In this document: in pieces, positions 49,801-61,220 of the stretch | How the letters are laid out: each line of letters begins with the position of its first letter | Numbering within the stretch: position 1 is the stretch's first letter | Origin: Sipunculus nudus | Taxonomy: Eukaryota > Annelida > Sipuncula > Golfingiida > Sipunculidae | Length of the DNA stretch: 64,000 bases | Assembly (NCBI GenBank): GCA_026874595.1 | Contig: CM049309.1 | Span: forward strand, 16,944,576-17,008,575 | Reading direction: 5' to 3' | Notes under the pieces: generated by a model | Databases searched by the model: none | The model's input: only the letters and a program-made list of their open reading frames with translations | Told to the model about the DNA's origin: nothing | Program-made: the position numbers and the translations under genes

Positions 49801-52599
49801 ATGGTTGCATGATGGCTATATTTTGGATATATGTACACAAGTGATAATATCACAAATTAAAAGAAACAGGCTTAATTATAAGTTTCATCAAAGATCGAAA
49901 CATTCCTTCTCATTAACTGAGCGTCCCTATCTTTGAATAATGGCCCTGATATAACTTTTCAACATGTGACGCGTCACATTTCACTTAAGAGCTTTCACCT
50001 CTTATACAATGTCCATACCTTAAGACTATAGGCGTAAATGAGTCACAAACGTTTTGACTCTGGCTCAGAACCTACGACTCTTCGACAGTTTTAGCTGGGT
50101 ACTTCATTCCGCGTTAAAAAGGCATACCGACTGAGCCAGTCTATTTTTTTAAGTTTACTAGCAAAAAAAAAAAAAAAAAAAAAAGGATATGAACAGTCAG
50201 TAGAATGATTGTGACCAATACACTTTGATGAGCCTACAGATGTCGCCCGAAGCGTTGCATAAAAAACAATACTGTATTATATATGGGGCTGCGAACCACT
50301 GAGAAACCCAACAGTATTCCGAACAGAAATTAATATGATGAGGCTATTTTCCCGGGACAGGAAATATTGCCCAGCAGGCAATTTTTCCGGTACAGGTAAA
50401 ATAGCCTATTACATACAAATGTATATGTTGCCGGTACAATAAAAACATCCACTAAAACTAGATAGTTGTGATAGCAAGTGTTAGTTTGTACCACGGTGGT
50501 CACATCGTAAGGGGGTACAGGCTGAATAAGGTTGGTTGTTTGAGTTTCTTTGTGTCATATTGGTCGCATGTTAGGGTGTGTTGGTTTATGTTTACATGAA
50601 CTTGATGAGCTGTGGAAATCATCAGTTTGGTTGTGGCACACCTGCAAAGTTTTCAAACGACTACATTGAGATATAGGTGAAAAAAGGTCTCCCTAACTGT
50701 CCTTTTATCTACTTTTACATATGGCCCATATGCAATTATAAGTAGTACTCATGTATTACAGCAAACATGATCAGCGAAGGAGAGCTACAGAAAGTGTATT
50801 CAATCAGGGAATTAAATCCACAGAAATCACCTTCTACTGCACACATGGTGAGAGGGCTTACTAAAGTCAGACCAAATGTTTTTATGCTATGGATCACAGG
50901 CAACATAGCCCTTTGGGCTAATGCTATATACAGTCTGTACGTATATATGTTTTTCTCATTCTCAAATGCAATAGAAACAAGCAAATTCAAGGAATTTATG
51001 TCACTCGCTTCCGCCTTAAAGTCCGGGATGATTTTAAAGTGTGTGGTGACTAGTCTAAGTACAAATAGTTTTAGCCTAAAGATTTCAGCACCTGGAAGTC
51101 ACTGAAAAAAAATTCAAGTATTTTATGTCCACCTCTAGCGACACCTATTGATAAGTAAAACTAAAATTGCTGATTCATCATATGAAAAAAAAATGAAATA
51201 TCATATTGTATATATATCTTGCGAGACAGACACTCCAACAACAATCCCAACCAAGTTAGCACAAGAGCAATCACTGACCCAAATTTAAATGAAATTGAGG
51301 GACAGACAAACAAACCAAAATCAATGTCCCCCGTTCCTTCCAAGGAAGCGGGGGACAATTATTATACACTTATTACATCTTGTTTTAGCTAAAACACAGC
51401 CTACAGTGTTCTTTTACCTGACACGTGATACAAACTGTGACCTAAAGAAACTAAAACAACCCACCTGATATAGTCAAGTACCTTCTTGTATGATGTGACA
51501 ACCATGGCACAAACTCTCACTTGCTAACACATGCGGATCCTCAGATTAACTGAGTGGCCCTATGCAAGCTTTTAAATGATCTCAAAGTTTAAGAGGGCGT
51601 CTCAACTGTAGCGGTTACATGGACATTGGTATGTAAAAGGCTATTTTACCTGTACCCGCAAAATAGCCACTATGTAATAAATATCCTTTTCCATACGAGT
51701 CTACACACAAAAACACACCCACATATAATTTTTTTTTATTTCTGTTGCAGCCGCTGAGAGAAGAAAAAAATAAACAAGATGTATCTACCAAAGACAGTGA
51801 ACCGCTGGTAATTTCATTTATTTTGCTTTTAAAAACTTAGTTATGATCAAAATGTAATAAGATATAGCCTAATCAATCCAAAAAAATGCAAAAACGATTT
51901 TTAGCGAAGTTTCAACGCGGAACCGTTACTTTGGGATGAAGAAAATTAAGATAAGCCCATGAATTAATAAAACAGTACATGATGCTGTGATAAAATTATA
52001 AGGATTTTGGTTATTTTTATTAATTGTCGAATTCTGTCATTTGAAATTCTTTTATTAAAACAAATATAAAAAAGTAAGGATCCATCGAACAAACGATGGG
52101 TCAAACAGCGTTTTATACAGACCAGATGAAAATATGGAATTTTTAATCGATACAATTTCAATGTTGATCTCATATGAATCATTTTACACGGTAAAGATGG
52201 GAGAAAAAAGTCACCCGGCGGTGAAATACCAGGTACTATCTCAGGAAACAAGTAATGAAGAGCAGATTTTGGAAAAGCAAGGTGGCACTGCCATGCAAAA
52301 TTCACAGGTGATCTTTGTTCTGTACATTAACTCTAGTATCATGTTTTATATAATCATGTTTGTCTCGTTTTTGGAGTAATGCGAGTTTTATATAGATAAA
52401 CCGATAGATGTGAGAGGTCTGTAGGATAATTAATGGCTCGGACTAGAATTATTGTGACCATCAATGCTTATAGAACCATTTAACTTATCCAGGGCTCTGA
52501 CACGAAGCCATATTAAACTTGATGTATTTTTATTTCACCAGTTCATCAAACCGAACACGTTTTCATATCTTTCTTAATGTAAATCGCACAGAAGACAGG

Positions 52600-52671
<72 letters not shown>

Positions 52672-52687
52672 TCGCACAGAAGACACG

Positions 52688-52759
<72 letters not shown>

Positions 52760-53219
52760 GAATCTAAATGTCTAAATGTTGGCTTTATTTCAGTATTTTC
52801 AAAATAACTCATTTAAAATATAAACATTTGATGAAACCTCAGGAATAGTTAATTGCACTTAAATGAAGTTATTCTCTGAGGGATATATGTTTACACAATG
52901 TGTTTCAGCAAAGTACTAATGAGATAAAGCATAAGATCTTTTTGTATTTAGACAAAAGTAAACATGGGAAATAACGACCAAATGAAACTAAATCCAAAAA
53001 GCGCATCTATAACCGTAGTTGAAGTTGATGGGGAAGAAGATACTACAGAGGAAAAGGTAATACATAAACTTTATATGTCACATGTGTATCTGGAAAAGAT
53101 CATTCATACGCTAATACTTATGCATGTATTAATGAAATAAACTTCAGTTTAATCGTTTTGTTTATGGCGTTCCAGCAAATATATGTGTCATCAACTTTGA
53201 CTGAAAGTCATATAAGTTA

Positions 53220-53262
<43 letters not shown>

Positions 53263-53364
53263 CATGTATCGTATTCAATTAGTTTTTACTTCTAACTAAC
53301 CGTATACGATACATTATTAATGCTCCCCTGCATGGTAAAGCACTTTCACTGTGATGTATTTAAC

Positions 53365-53419
<55 letters not shown>

Positions 53420-53625
53420 TTACTTTATATATAAATATTTATTGAACAAAAAATAACAGAACATGATTGGACTAATATGTTTTCTCTCTGTATATAATAA
53501 CATCATTATCTTAATATACAATTATAATATATTCACAAAATAAAAGAAATTTATATCTTATTTTCCAGGCCAGACCACTATCACTTGCCGCTTTACAAGG
53601 AAAACCGAAGTATGCAATAAAGTGA
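44387..53625 (+). CDS. Type I membrane receptor with two C-type-lectin-like domains and an ITIM-like tail
   Basis: Exons 44387-44663, 45416-45541, 46008-46289, 47351-47500, 48969-49016, 49516-49634, 51751-51807, 52197-52307, 52952-53056, 53569-53625. They total 1332 nt (443 residues plus stop) with GT-AG introns and consistent phases. Residues 1-20 look like a signal peptide ([20 protein letters not shown]). CTLD1 is about 21-134 (WLAV, NGKPVG, final CSVG). CTLD2 is about 135-279 ([38 protein letters not shown]). A Ser/Thr/Pro stalk precedes a membrane helix at about 304-327, followed by basic RRKRRKH. The tail has VKYQVL (Tyr364), matching the ITIM consensus (I/V/L/S)xYxx(I/V/L), which recruits SH2 phosphatases in vertebrate receptors. 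EPN/QPD and WND calcium/sugar motifs are absent (EPK instead), so classical sugar binding is doubtful. It probably acts at the cell surface; the ligand is unknown. Confidence 0.93.
45740..45965 (+). mobile_element. TTAA-type MITE, family M1, copy 4, deleted
   Basis: Shares gtttataacattgggggacc, acatctggcggcaagtcag and an accagaggacgttttgcaa phrase with the other M1 copies but lacks most of the right half. It sits in the lectin receptor intron 2, close to the acceptor of exon 3. Confidence 0.55.
46839..46893. repeat. (AT)n microsatellite
   Basis: TA repeats immediately after caggggcgtagccagaa, a hAT-terminus-like word, in lectin receptor intron 3. Confidence 0.9.
47640..48830 (+). mobile_element. 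R3 repeat element with a periodic palindrome array
   Basis: Lies in lectin receptor intron 4. Six copies of ggtggcgccacc or close variants begin at 47952, 48100, 48229, 48377, 48501 and 48649, with alternating spacings of 148 and 124-129 bp. Each 276-bp unit therefore holds two palindromes. Bodies contain gcgtccatctgttcatctgc and catatctcgggaaccgtttg. The end near 48770 is ggcggatacacgaagtcgc. A second copy, inverted and partial, is at 35330. It is non-coding. Confidence 0.75.
50377..51668. mobile_element. TIR element of about 1.3 kb in lectin receptor intron 6
   Basis: Left ggtacaggtaaaatagcc followed by ttacataca-type sequence (50389 on) is inverted at the right end as tatgtaaaaggctatttta then cctgtaccc (51630-51657). 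One internal 112-codon frame (50767-51105) resembles no known transposase, so the element is probably non-autonomous. Confidence 0.55.
52575..52757. repeat. Duplicated unit with two long (AT)n tracts
   Basis: The phrase aaatcgcacagaagacaggaac (with one change in the second copy) occurs at about 52581 and 52669, each followed by about 64-66 bp of pure AT repeat. This looks like a slippage or duplication product in the lectin receptor intron 8. Confidence 0.85.
53221..53415. repeat. Two (AT)n microsatellites
   Basis: TA tracts at about 53221-53262 and 53369-53415 in the last intron of the lectin receptor. Confidence 0.9.
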
Positions 53626-54565
53626 CCAGTTTTCACAAGGTTTATTTCTATTAAAATTTACCATATTCCAGGTCCTATTTTCAATGAATTTATCCTGCCC
53701 ATGTCAACAAAATCTACATGCGTTATCACGATGGCACCAAGTGTTTTTATTTTGCAGGAATGAATTTAAGGACTGATGTTGTCAACAGTTATTTTAAGCG
53801 AGTTATTTGTTGTACCGCTACAGACCCAAAGTGATCAGTTAGATCCGGTTCTGTGGACTGGTATATAGTCATAACAAAACGGTCTCTGGATATTATTTTT
53901 TAATCAACGTCCAATTTCCCTCCCGCTGTAAGAAATAATAATTTATATATATCAATAAAAATGGAAACTTTGTGTATGATCAATCGTACACATGGATTCA
54001 CTTGGCTTACACCAGCATCCCTGTGGCGCCCCCTGGAGAAGGAGAGCACGCTTGGCTAATTCGATGATCCCGAAAATTTAACAATCACCGCTCCTTTCTC
54101 TAAAAATTCATTTTGGGGAAAATCATAAACATTATCTGTATATGAATTAACCTTAGGCATTACGGACCAGATGTATTTTACACATTACCTGCAGTCGGTC
54201 TAACGTATTAATGTGCATAACAGGGATAAATATGATTTTATTCAAAGTCCTTATTAAATAAACACACTTTCCATTATAATTTGTCATTTTATTCATTCGA
54301 CTGAATTTTGAAGTGATGTTTGTATAGAATGGTTAAAATACACCCTACTTGCTTTAAGTAAAGCATGTTCTGTTGCCAGAAGTGGGTAATTCATATGTTG
54401 CATTTTTATATGAATTTGAGATTACATCAGACTCTAACGTTTGAACATTTGATCAGTATTTGAGTTGATGCAATAGTTCCTTACTTTATAAAAATTGTTT
54501 GAGATATTAAAATATGTCTTTATACATGTGTCCTGTGTGATTCCTTGTTCAATTCATGTATAAAA

Positions 54566-54647
<82 letters not shown>

Positions 54648-55077
54648 AGAGAGAGGGAGGGAGGGAGAGAGAACAGGAGAGACAGACACACAGGGACAGA
54701 GAGAAGAAATTCACATGTTTCCATCTTAGAAGCTTGAACATCGGTATATTGCTTTCTAAGATTAACCACAACCGCCAGACAACAGTGGACGTATGTAAGA
54801 ACATATGATTCAACAGACAATTTCAGAAATTGAACATTAATGTTGCAGACCTCCAGGAAAGTCGATTAGCTGATGCATGTTTCATAACCGTAGCAAATGT
54901 GCCTCTCTACAGATCTCACACAAAGTCAAGGATACTTAACATTACTGCAGTCTTTGGAAGCCGGCAAGGCTTCGTTGGCTGTAGGCTTTCACAGGATGGA
55001 AAATGGTCGCCAAGAAAAAAGCTACCTGTATAAATGACGCCTGGGCAAAAAAAAAAACAGTAGCTAATTTCAATATT
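53626..55077. other. 3' flank of the lectin receptor gene
   Basis: Contains a candidate polyadenylation signal aataaa near 53953 (atcaataaaaatgg), a CTCF-like core on the minus strand at 54023-54035 (tggcgccccctgg) and a (TA)n(GA)n microsatellite at 54570-54645. No further coding exon is recognised. Confidence 0.4.
54570..54645. repeat. (TA)n(GA)n compound microsatellite
   Basis: About 16 TA units run directly into about 22 GA units, followed by degenerate GA-rich sequence to about 54700. Confidence 0.95.
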
Positions 55078-56062
55078 TGAGGTGCGGACCGGACTGTTGG
55101 GTTAGACCTCTAATGTATAATATCGGACCGCTTAACCCTGGAATGGACCGGTCCGGACCGCGCTACCTAATTTTCAAAATTTTAAGCTGAACAGGTGTCT
55201 TTATGGATTAAGTTTCAACCTTAAACTATTGTTATATACAAGATGTAATTAAGCTCTGAAGAAAGACTCTTTAGCTTCGTAAAATGTATTTAAAGCAATG
55301 GCAGCAGCAATAGCATAATTATATACTAGTATACAATTTTTTTATCTTTGTTGTTGTTGTTGTTTTCTGAGTAACAGAAAAAGGTAAATTCTTGTTATTA
55401 TCCTGTGATTCTATAGTGACATGTTCAGCATTAGAATCATTGTTCCCTGCTGTGTTACTGATGCATATCCTCTGTGTCATTGTGTATTCAAAGGAATATA
55501 AAGAAAAAAATTCTATACATTAAATACATAGGCCTTTTTATATTATATATATTAAATCATTAACATAAGATCTTAGTTATATTATTATTTAATTACAGTT
55601 AATTATATTTATCTTTATTCAAATCGCACTTAAACCACTACATCACCACTCATGTAGCTAATGTTAACCCGCACCCATCCCTGAACAGCAAATTCTTTAA
55701 ATCAGCTCTTCCAACCCTTTACGTTGTGTTTTTTAACCACAAAGCTCCACACAGTTACACAGTATTCCGCTATTGTCAATTATTTACTAAGACTGATTTT
55801 TTTAAAAAATTTCATTAAAAAATATCAAACCCAGATTCTGCAAATTACGTTTAGATTTTACTAATACATTTATTTCACGCTTTGTTATAGATATTCGGTT
55901 CGTTAAATATTTGATCAAATTTATGTAATGATAAAAATATGTAGAACTAAACTGAATAATAAAATAAAATTTTAATTTAATTCAAATGAAATTCTAATCA
56001 GTGGACCGCACCGCTTGAACCGGTCCACCTACTGGACCGGACCCTTATGCGATGTACCTCTA
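55078..56062. mobile_element. Possible hAT-like non-autonomous element of about 985 bp
   Basis: The left end reads ttgaggtgcggaccgg and the right end inverts to tagaggtacatcgc followed within 12 bases by gggtccggtcc. Both ends are rich in the subterminal word ggaccgg in both orientations (for example ggaccggtccggaccgcg on the left). The interior is AT-rich and non-coding. Confidence 0.4.
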
Positions 56063-58260
56063 GTCATACAGAATGCTTACTGAAGAGACGTAAAGGCATT
56101 CAGCATTGACATTTTTAACTTGGATAAACAGCAGAAACAATTATAGGTAATTTCTACGTACATAGAGTACTTATTTCTCGAACCACTAGATGAAAAAGAG
56201 GCCACATGGTACTATGTTTCCCTTCTAGTTCCCGTACTTACAAGGCATAATGCTGGATATTAGTCCATGCAGCATGTTATATAATAATTTCAAGACGTCT
56301 TCCCAACCATAAATCCAGCTTTAACACCCAATACTGTTGTATAATGTGAAACATTTATTATGAGAAACCTCTGTATGTGGCGACCCCTGCCGGTAATAAA
56401 GAGAGTATGTTGTTCATGATGGAGTCCAGTATGTTTTACAAATACGAAACCATTAAAATGTTCTACCAGTAAAGGCTTACAGATTTAAACTTAAGTACAA
56501 CCCTACAAGAACGTGAATAGACACAATTGTAAATATCCCGGAATCATCACGCCTACAGACGTTCTACATAGTGATAAGAGGGAGTGGTATATGACATGGA
56601 TGTAAAATCATATTTGATGACTGAAAGATAAAAAAAAACTACAGACGAACGATTATTAATATAGAGTCCCTCCAATATTACAGTGAAATCTGCTGAAAAG
56701 GATTATAAATTATATATCGAATATTAAGCCTGACTTGTACACCACCCTGAAAAGTCAAGGTAATAACTATAATTAGAATATGTCATCTGGTTAATATCAT
56801 GACTTCTTTGGGTGTGCATCTATACTCATTTGTGATTGATTATGCCAAAAAATGCAACCGATCGAAAAACGACCAATCACAGCTATAATCGATTAATTGG
56901 CACAACAGTTGAGAACAAATTCGAGGTCACTGTGGTTTCAGTTGGTCTTCACAATATGGCCTGCGGTGCTGCCATCTGGAAACTAAATATTGAACGACCG
57001 AAAATATTGACTACATATATAGTATTCCCAGCTACGTCACACTTTTCTTGATATTTTGACTAATCAGAAGTTGAGGATCGGTATGCAAACTTTTATTGCT
57101 CCACTTTGTCCTACTAATCCGCTGCAGACATACGTATATTAAAATGCCCGGTAAGAAAGTTCCATCAGTATTCATAGTCCTGAGTCACTGAAGTGTGCAC
57201 TGGTTCACCAAATGATTATTTTCTAAAGAGAGTTATCCCTGTCGCATTCTGCTGCGTAGCTACAGTATGCATTGCTTGGCCATGGCTGGCATGGATTGTC
57301 ATCAAGCGCTACAGTACATTACGATGAGAGTTTGCTGATCGGACCCAGAGGTGGCGGGGGACACGACCGCGCTACCCCATTACAAAATTTAAAAATATTG
57401 TTTCTTACCGTTAGACCCAGACAGTTCTTATTAAGTTTATGGTCATGGATGGTCCTTTCAGTTGTACAAGACTGCCGGCACCATCTACCTGTTCTTAATT
57501 TTTAAACATTTGTAATAATATTTTCAGACCTAGCTAGAAAGTAGGGCGGACATGTCACAATAAATTGTAGCCCAGCAAACAAATACTTTACATTTAACAA
57601 GAACATGCAACATTTACACGTCTCTGTCACCATGGAAATTTGAAGTAGTGAAGAAAGTCCGTTCTATAAATTATACATAAGTACCACTGACACAATTGCA
57701 AAAATACTGAAATGACAGCCATCTTAGTAATTGACAGACTTTCTCAGTGTCATAGAACGGCTAGCTGAGCGTCCTGACCCCCTGGTCAAGTGTGTTTTAT
57801 AAGAAATACCATATTGACATAATTCTCAATTATTGATCAGTTTGGCCTAACTTTTCGCTAAATTTGTAAAACAAGCAACGGTGTATCAAGTTCAACACAG
57901 CGCAAGGTACGGGAAGGTTATTAAGGCCGTTCATAAATACTGAAAACTTTGGGGAAAAAATATTTGGCGCCATCTGGCGACTAAAAAATTTTCAGAGATA
58001 GAAATTGGAGATGAGAACAATATCGCCGTAACACCTTACTATTCGACAAATCCTGAGGCCGATGGCAAATTTTGCAATATTCATGGCAGTTTTGTAACTT
58101 TGCTGAGTTGAAATATTAAAATTGTGGAGAAAATGTTTAAGTCCACACTTTTTTTCCCGAATGTATGTTAAACACACATACCTGAGGTGAAAATAGTCAA
58201 CTCTTTTTCAAGGAAACCGCGCCCCACTGAGCAAGAAGCCGGTCAGCCAAATACACCAGA
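56063..58260. other. Intergenic stretch
   Basis: No gene is recognised. It contains an R1-like terminus at about 57762-57793 (gctagctgagcgtcctgac) and a CTCF-like word on the minus strand at 57966-57979 (ggcgccatctggcg). Confidence 0.35.
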
Positions 58261-58302
58261 GTGCGCATGCTCAGTTTGTGGCGGTGGATTTGGTTTACCA
58301 AC

Positions 58303-58363
58303 ATGGCGGATAGCAACCAAAAGTTGGATTTCCAGCCTATGGAAATATATTGGTCAAAGGAAG
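58303..58363 (+). CDS. Candidate short first coding exon (uncertain)
   Basis: ATG at 58303 in the context accaacATGGCGG opens a 20-codon frame beginning MADSNQKLDFQPMEIYW, ending at an AAG|GTACGC donor at 364. Upstream, gtgcgcatgctcag (58261) resembles an NRF1 site, and the ATGGCGG start region resembles a YY1 site, both common at invertebrate and vertebrate CpG-type promoters. I do not recognise the protein, and no continuation is found before the transposon at 58686; any second exon would lie beyond it or outside the window. Confidence 0.35.
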
Positions 58364-59140
58364 GTACGCAAAGGTGGTAATATCCCTACTATAAACTAAA
58401 AGAACCTCCACATCTGTTAACACAGTCACAGCGAAAGCGTTCCCGCTGTCGCTCGTTTCACGGTTGACAGTTTGTGACCCTCCGAATATCATGTCTTGTG
58501 AAACCTGCCCAGTCACATCCATGTGCAATAATGATCAGATGACATACAGTATTAGTATACAGGCAGAGTCTGTTGTGTGAAACAAAGGTACCAAGGTAAA
58601 TTCTGAATACCTCACGCTTTTGAAACAGGGTATGATAATTAATATGATATTGGTAATTGGGTAAATAAAAAAATGTGTAGTTTAGGTTTTTTGGTACGAC
58701 TTTGGAATCCAGGCTACATGATTACATCCATGAAATAAGTGATAAACTGTGAAGTAGGAATTTTTTTAATGGCCCGAATGTCGAATCACTCACCCACCTA
58801 TACAGCGCCGACTATGCCATGTCACACAACAAGGGACGCTTTCTAACATTTAACTGCCTATAATACTACTCAAATATCACTTTCTTACCTATACTCAATC
58901 ACAGGTTATGACATAATACATCTTTTATATACGATCTCCATGTAGTCGTATCAACATCCTTTTACGTCCGCCATGATCAACTGTACGGTGTTGCGTAAAA
59001 TATCATTCCCTCTATTTTTTTAATACGTCATCAGGAAACCCCCACCTTTTGGCATAACTCACATCTTCACAATCTAGCATAACTCTCAGTTGGATTTATC
59101 ACATCTCGATACGATGTTTTTAGATAATTCTAGGACCCAA

Positions 59141-59221
59141 AGGGGGGGTTTGGGGGGTCTCCCCCCAATCATTACTCATGTTGATTATCATATCCTGGGG
59201 GGGTTGGGGGGGTCTCCCCCC
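59141..59221. repeat. Two G-run/C-run hairpins in tandem
   Basis: ggggggtctcccccc-type hairpins preceded by another G run occur at about 59143-59168 and 59197-59221, about 54 bp apart. The multiple G runs could also form G-quadruplexes. They lie in the nested element. Confidence 0.7.
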
Positions 59222-59453
59222 CATAATTACCCGTATTCATTCAAATTACCAAAGTAAACAATCATTCATCTTTACCTTTTACTCTCCTGATTCATATTTC
59301 AACTAGTTACACCAAGCGATCCATTTGGTGTTCGTACGAAGTTGATTCGCATGATCATGACTCCTGGTGAAGTAGTACCCCCACAGTGTACCACGTGATC
59401 ACATTTTTAAATCCAGGTTTAAATACCCCCGTTTTCCCCGGTTCTGCAACGAG

Positions 59454-59525
59454 TTCTGTGTGGCATAGTGGTTATGCAATTGGACTTGTATGCCTCCGGT
59501 CAGTGGTTCGAGACCAGATCCAGCC
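59454..59525 (+). other. tRNA-like module of the nested element
   Basis: A box tggcatagtgg at 59461 matches TRGYNNARNNG, and B box ggttcgagacc at 59505 differs from GGTTCGANTCC at one position, at normal Pol III spacing. I could not build a clean acceptor stem, so it is not called a functional tRNA. A homologous module occurs at 63207-63275. Confidence 0.55.
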
Positions 59526-60159
59526 CGCTGTCTTTGTATGTCATGTCATGTGTACTAATATTTCATGTATTTCATCTCTTTCAGGTACTTCCACGCAGCC
59601 AAGTTCAAGATGTCCCGTGAACAAATATAACGAGTGAAACAGGAGTCAGTAAATAGTTGTTATATATGTATTGAAAACTCCCCAAAAAACTATACCCCTT
59701 TTTTCTCTCTATCCCCATCAACTATATCGCCCTCTTAACCTTCTTTGCTAACCAGGGGTGCGTGAGTGATTCGACATTCGCTCCTTTTAAATATACGTGT
59801 ATATTTTATATCGAAATATAATCGCAATTCATGCCTCCTCATTCATATTTATTACTCTTCTGCATGTACTTGCCTTCACTTTCAACATAGACACTATAGC
59901 ACAGCCAACTTATTCACCTGTGTTAACGGCTCCTGACATTCCTCATTTTTACCTCCTACAAACACATTTTGTAAGATCCATGACCAATTTATTGGTCTCA
60001 CTGTCATAAAGCACTCTTCACCAGTTCTATCCACTTTATGTCATGTAGTTTTTCTTAGTATTCACGCTTATTTACCTCACGAGGCGACACACAACTTATT
60101 TGCTTGTCCTCTCGCTGCCATGTGCACCAACATTGATGACGTTATACACACCTCAGGTT

Positions 60160-60800
60160 TCGGGAGTGGATTTACGCTGTAACTGGTGGGGTGTACCATT
60201 CATAAAAGTTCTATTAGCAGGGGTGTGGGGGCGGCAGCCCCCAATAGCTCACGTATTTTCTGTATTTTTTTTATTTTCATATACATTTTTATCCCTCTGT
60301 CTCTTCATAATATATTGCTACACATTATATTTTTTTACTATGTGATTTTACTTTGTCATTAGTGGTTGTCATATATCTATAGTTTTATTAGCGGGGGTGT
60401 AGGGGCGGCAGCCCCCAATAACTCACATATTTTGTGTATATTCATATACTTTTTTTTTCCCCAAGTGTCTCATCATTTTTTTGGTACACATTTATTTTAT
60501 ACTTTGTGGTTTTACTTTGGCTTTGCTGCATCTGCTATAAGGCCTATTTATAGTTCTATTAGCGGGGCTGTGGGGGCGGCAGCACCCAATAACTCACATA
60601 TTTTCTGTATTTTTTTTTCATTTTCATATACATTTATATCCCTCTATCTCTTCATTATATTGGTACACCTTCTCTTTTTATACAAGGTGTATCTCTTTTA
60701 TATATACTTCTTTTAACGGATGTGTGCGGCCGCCAGCCCCAAGTCCCAATTATTCTCTTCTTTTTTATGAAGTCACACTTTCCCTTTTCTTTTACCTTTA
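60160..60800. repeat. Tandem array of about 171-bp units with a GC palindrome
   Basis: Units carry tgggggcggcagcccccaat and start near 60217, 60389, 60560 and (degraded, gcggccgccagcccc) 60716. The palindromic part folds as a GC-rich hairpin. A single further copy (gggggcggcagctccc) is at 62820, right of the transposase. Plus-strand open frames here only translate the repeat. Confidence 0.75.
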
Positions 60801-61220
60801 CGCATTTATTCATTATGTTGTCTCATCTTTTCATATATCCAATATCTATTTACACCTGTTTATACCTTATCTTGTCAACATTTTATTGTTGTATACATGT
60901 ATATTACTCCATGCTTGTACCGTTCCAATAAACTGATTATTGTATACATTCTTTTATTCTTTCTTTTATTTCTAATTGACTCCACTTTTTACACCGTTTC
61001 CTGTTTACGTTGTACCCTTAGCGGGCCTTTGGGTTTCCATCCACCATTATATTTATATCATGCATTATTTATTAATGATTAATAAACTCGTATGTTACTT
61101 ACCTTAACTATATAGCTTCCATTTACTATTGTAATTCTTCTTACCATATCTTCCTTATCTAGGTTTCACATCTGTCTTAACTAACAGTCCTGCATATATA
61201 TAGAGAGAGAGATACACATT

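Larger units (their letters stand above)
58750..59790. mobile_element. Nested TIR element of about 1 kb, related to the outer one
   Basis: The left end contains cgaatgtcgaatcactcac (58769) and the right end the inverse gtgagtgattcgacattcg (59763). Its last 330 bp are homologous to the last 330 bp of the outer element: both have a tRNA-like module, then a phrase like tttcaggt, then a phrase close to aaactatacccc and a ctatccccatca run. Both right ends finish in a ggagcga-like inverted tip. It has no transposase and is likely mobilised in trans by the outer family. Confidence 0.6.

Noticed and set aside
50767-51105. 112-codon frame inside the TIR element
   Set aside because: No transposase motif or other recognisable domain; not called as a gene.
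54545-54808. Frames over the (TA)n(GA)n microsatellite
   Set aside because: Dinucleotide repeats stay open in all frames by composition.
60100-60931. Consecutive plus-strand frames of 69-116 codons
   Set aside because: They translate the 171-bp repeat and pyrimidine-rich DNA, giving Phe/Tyr/Leu-rich repeats; not genes.
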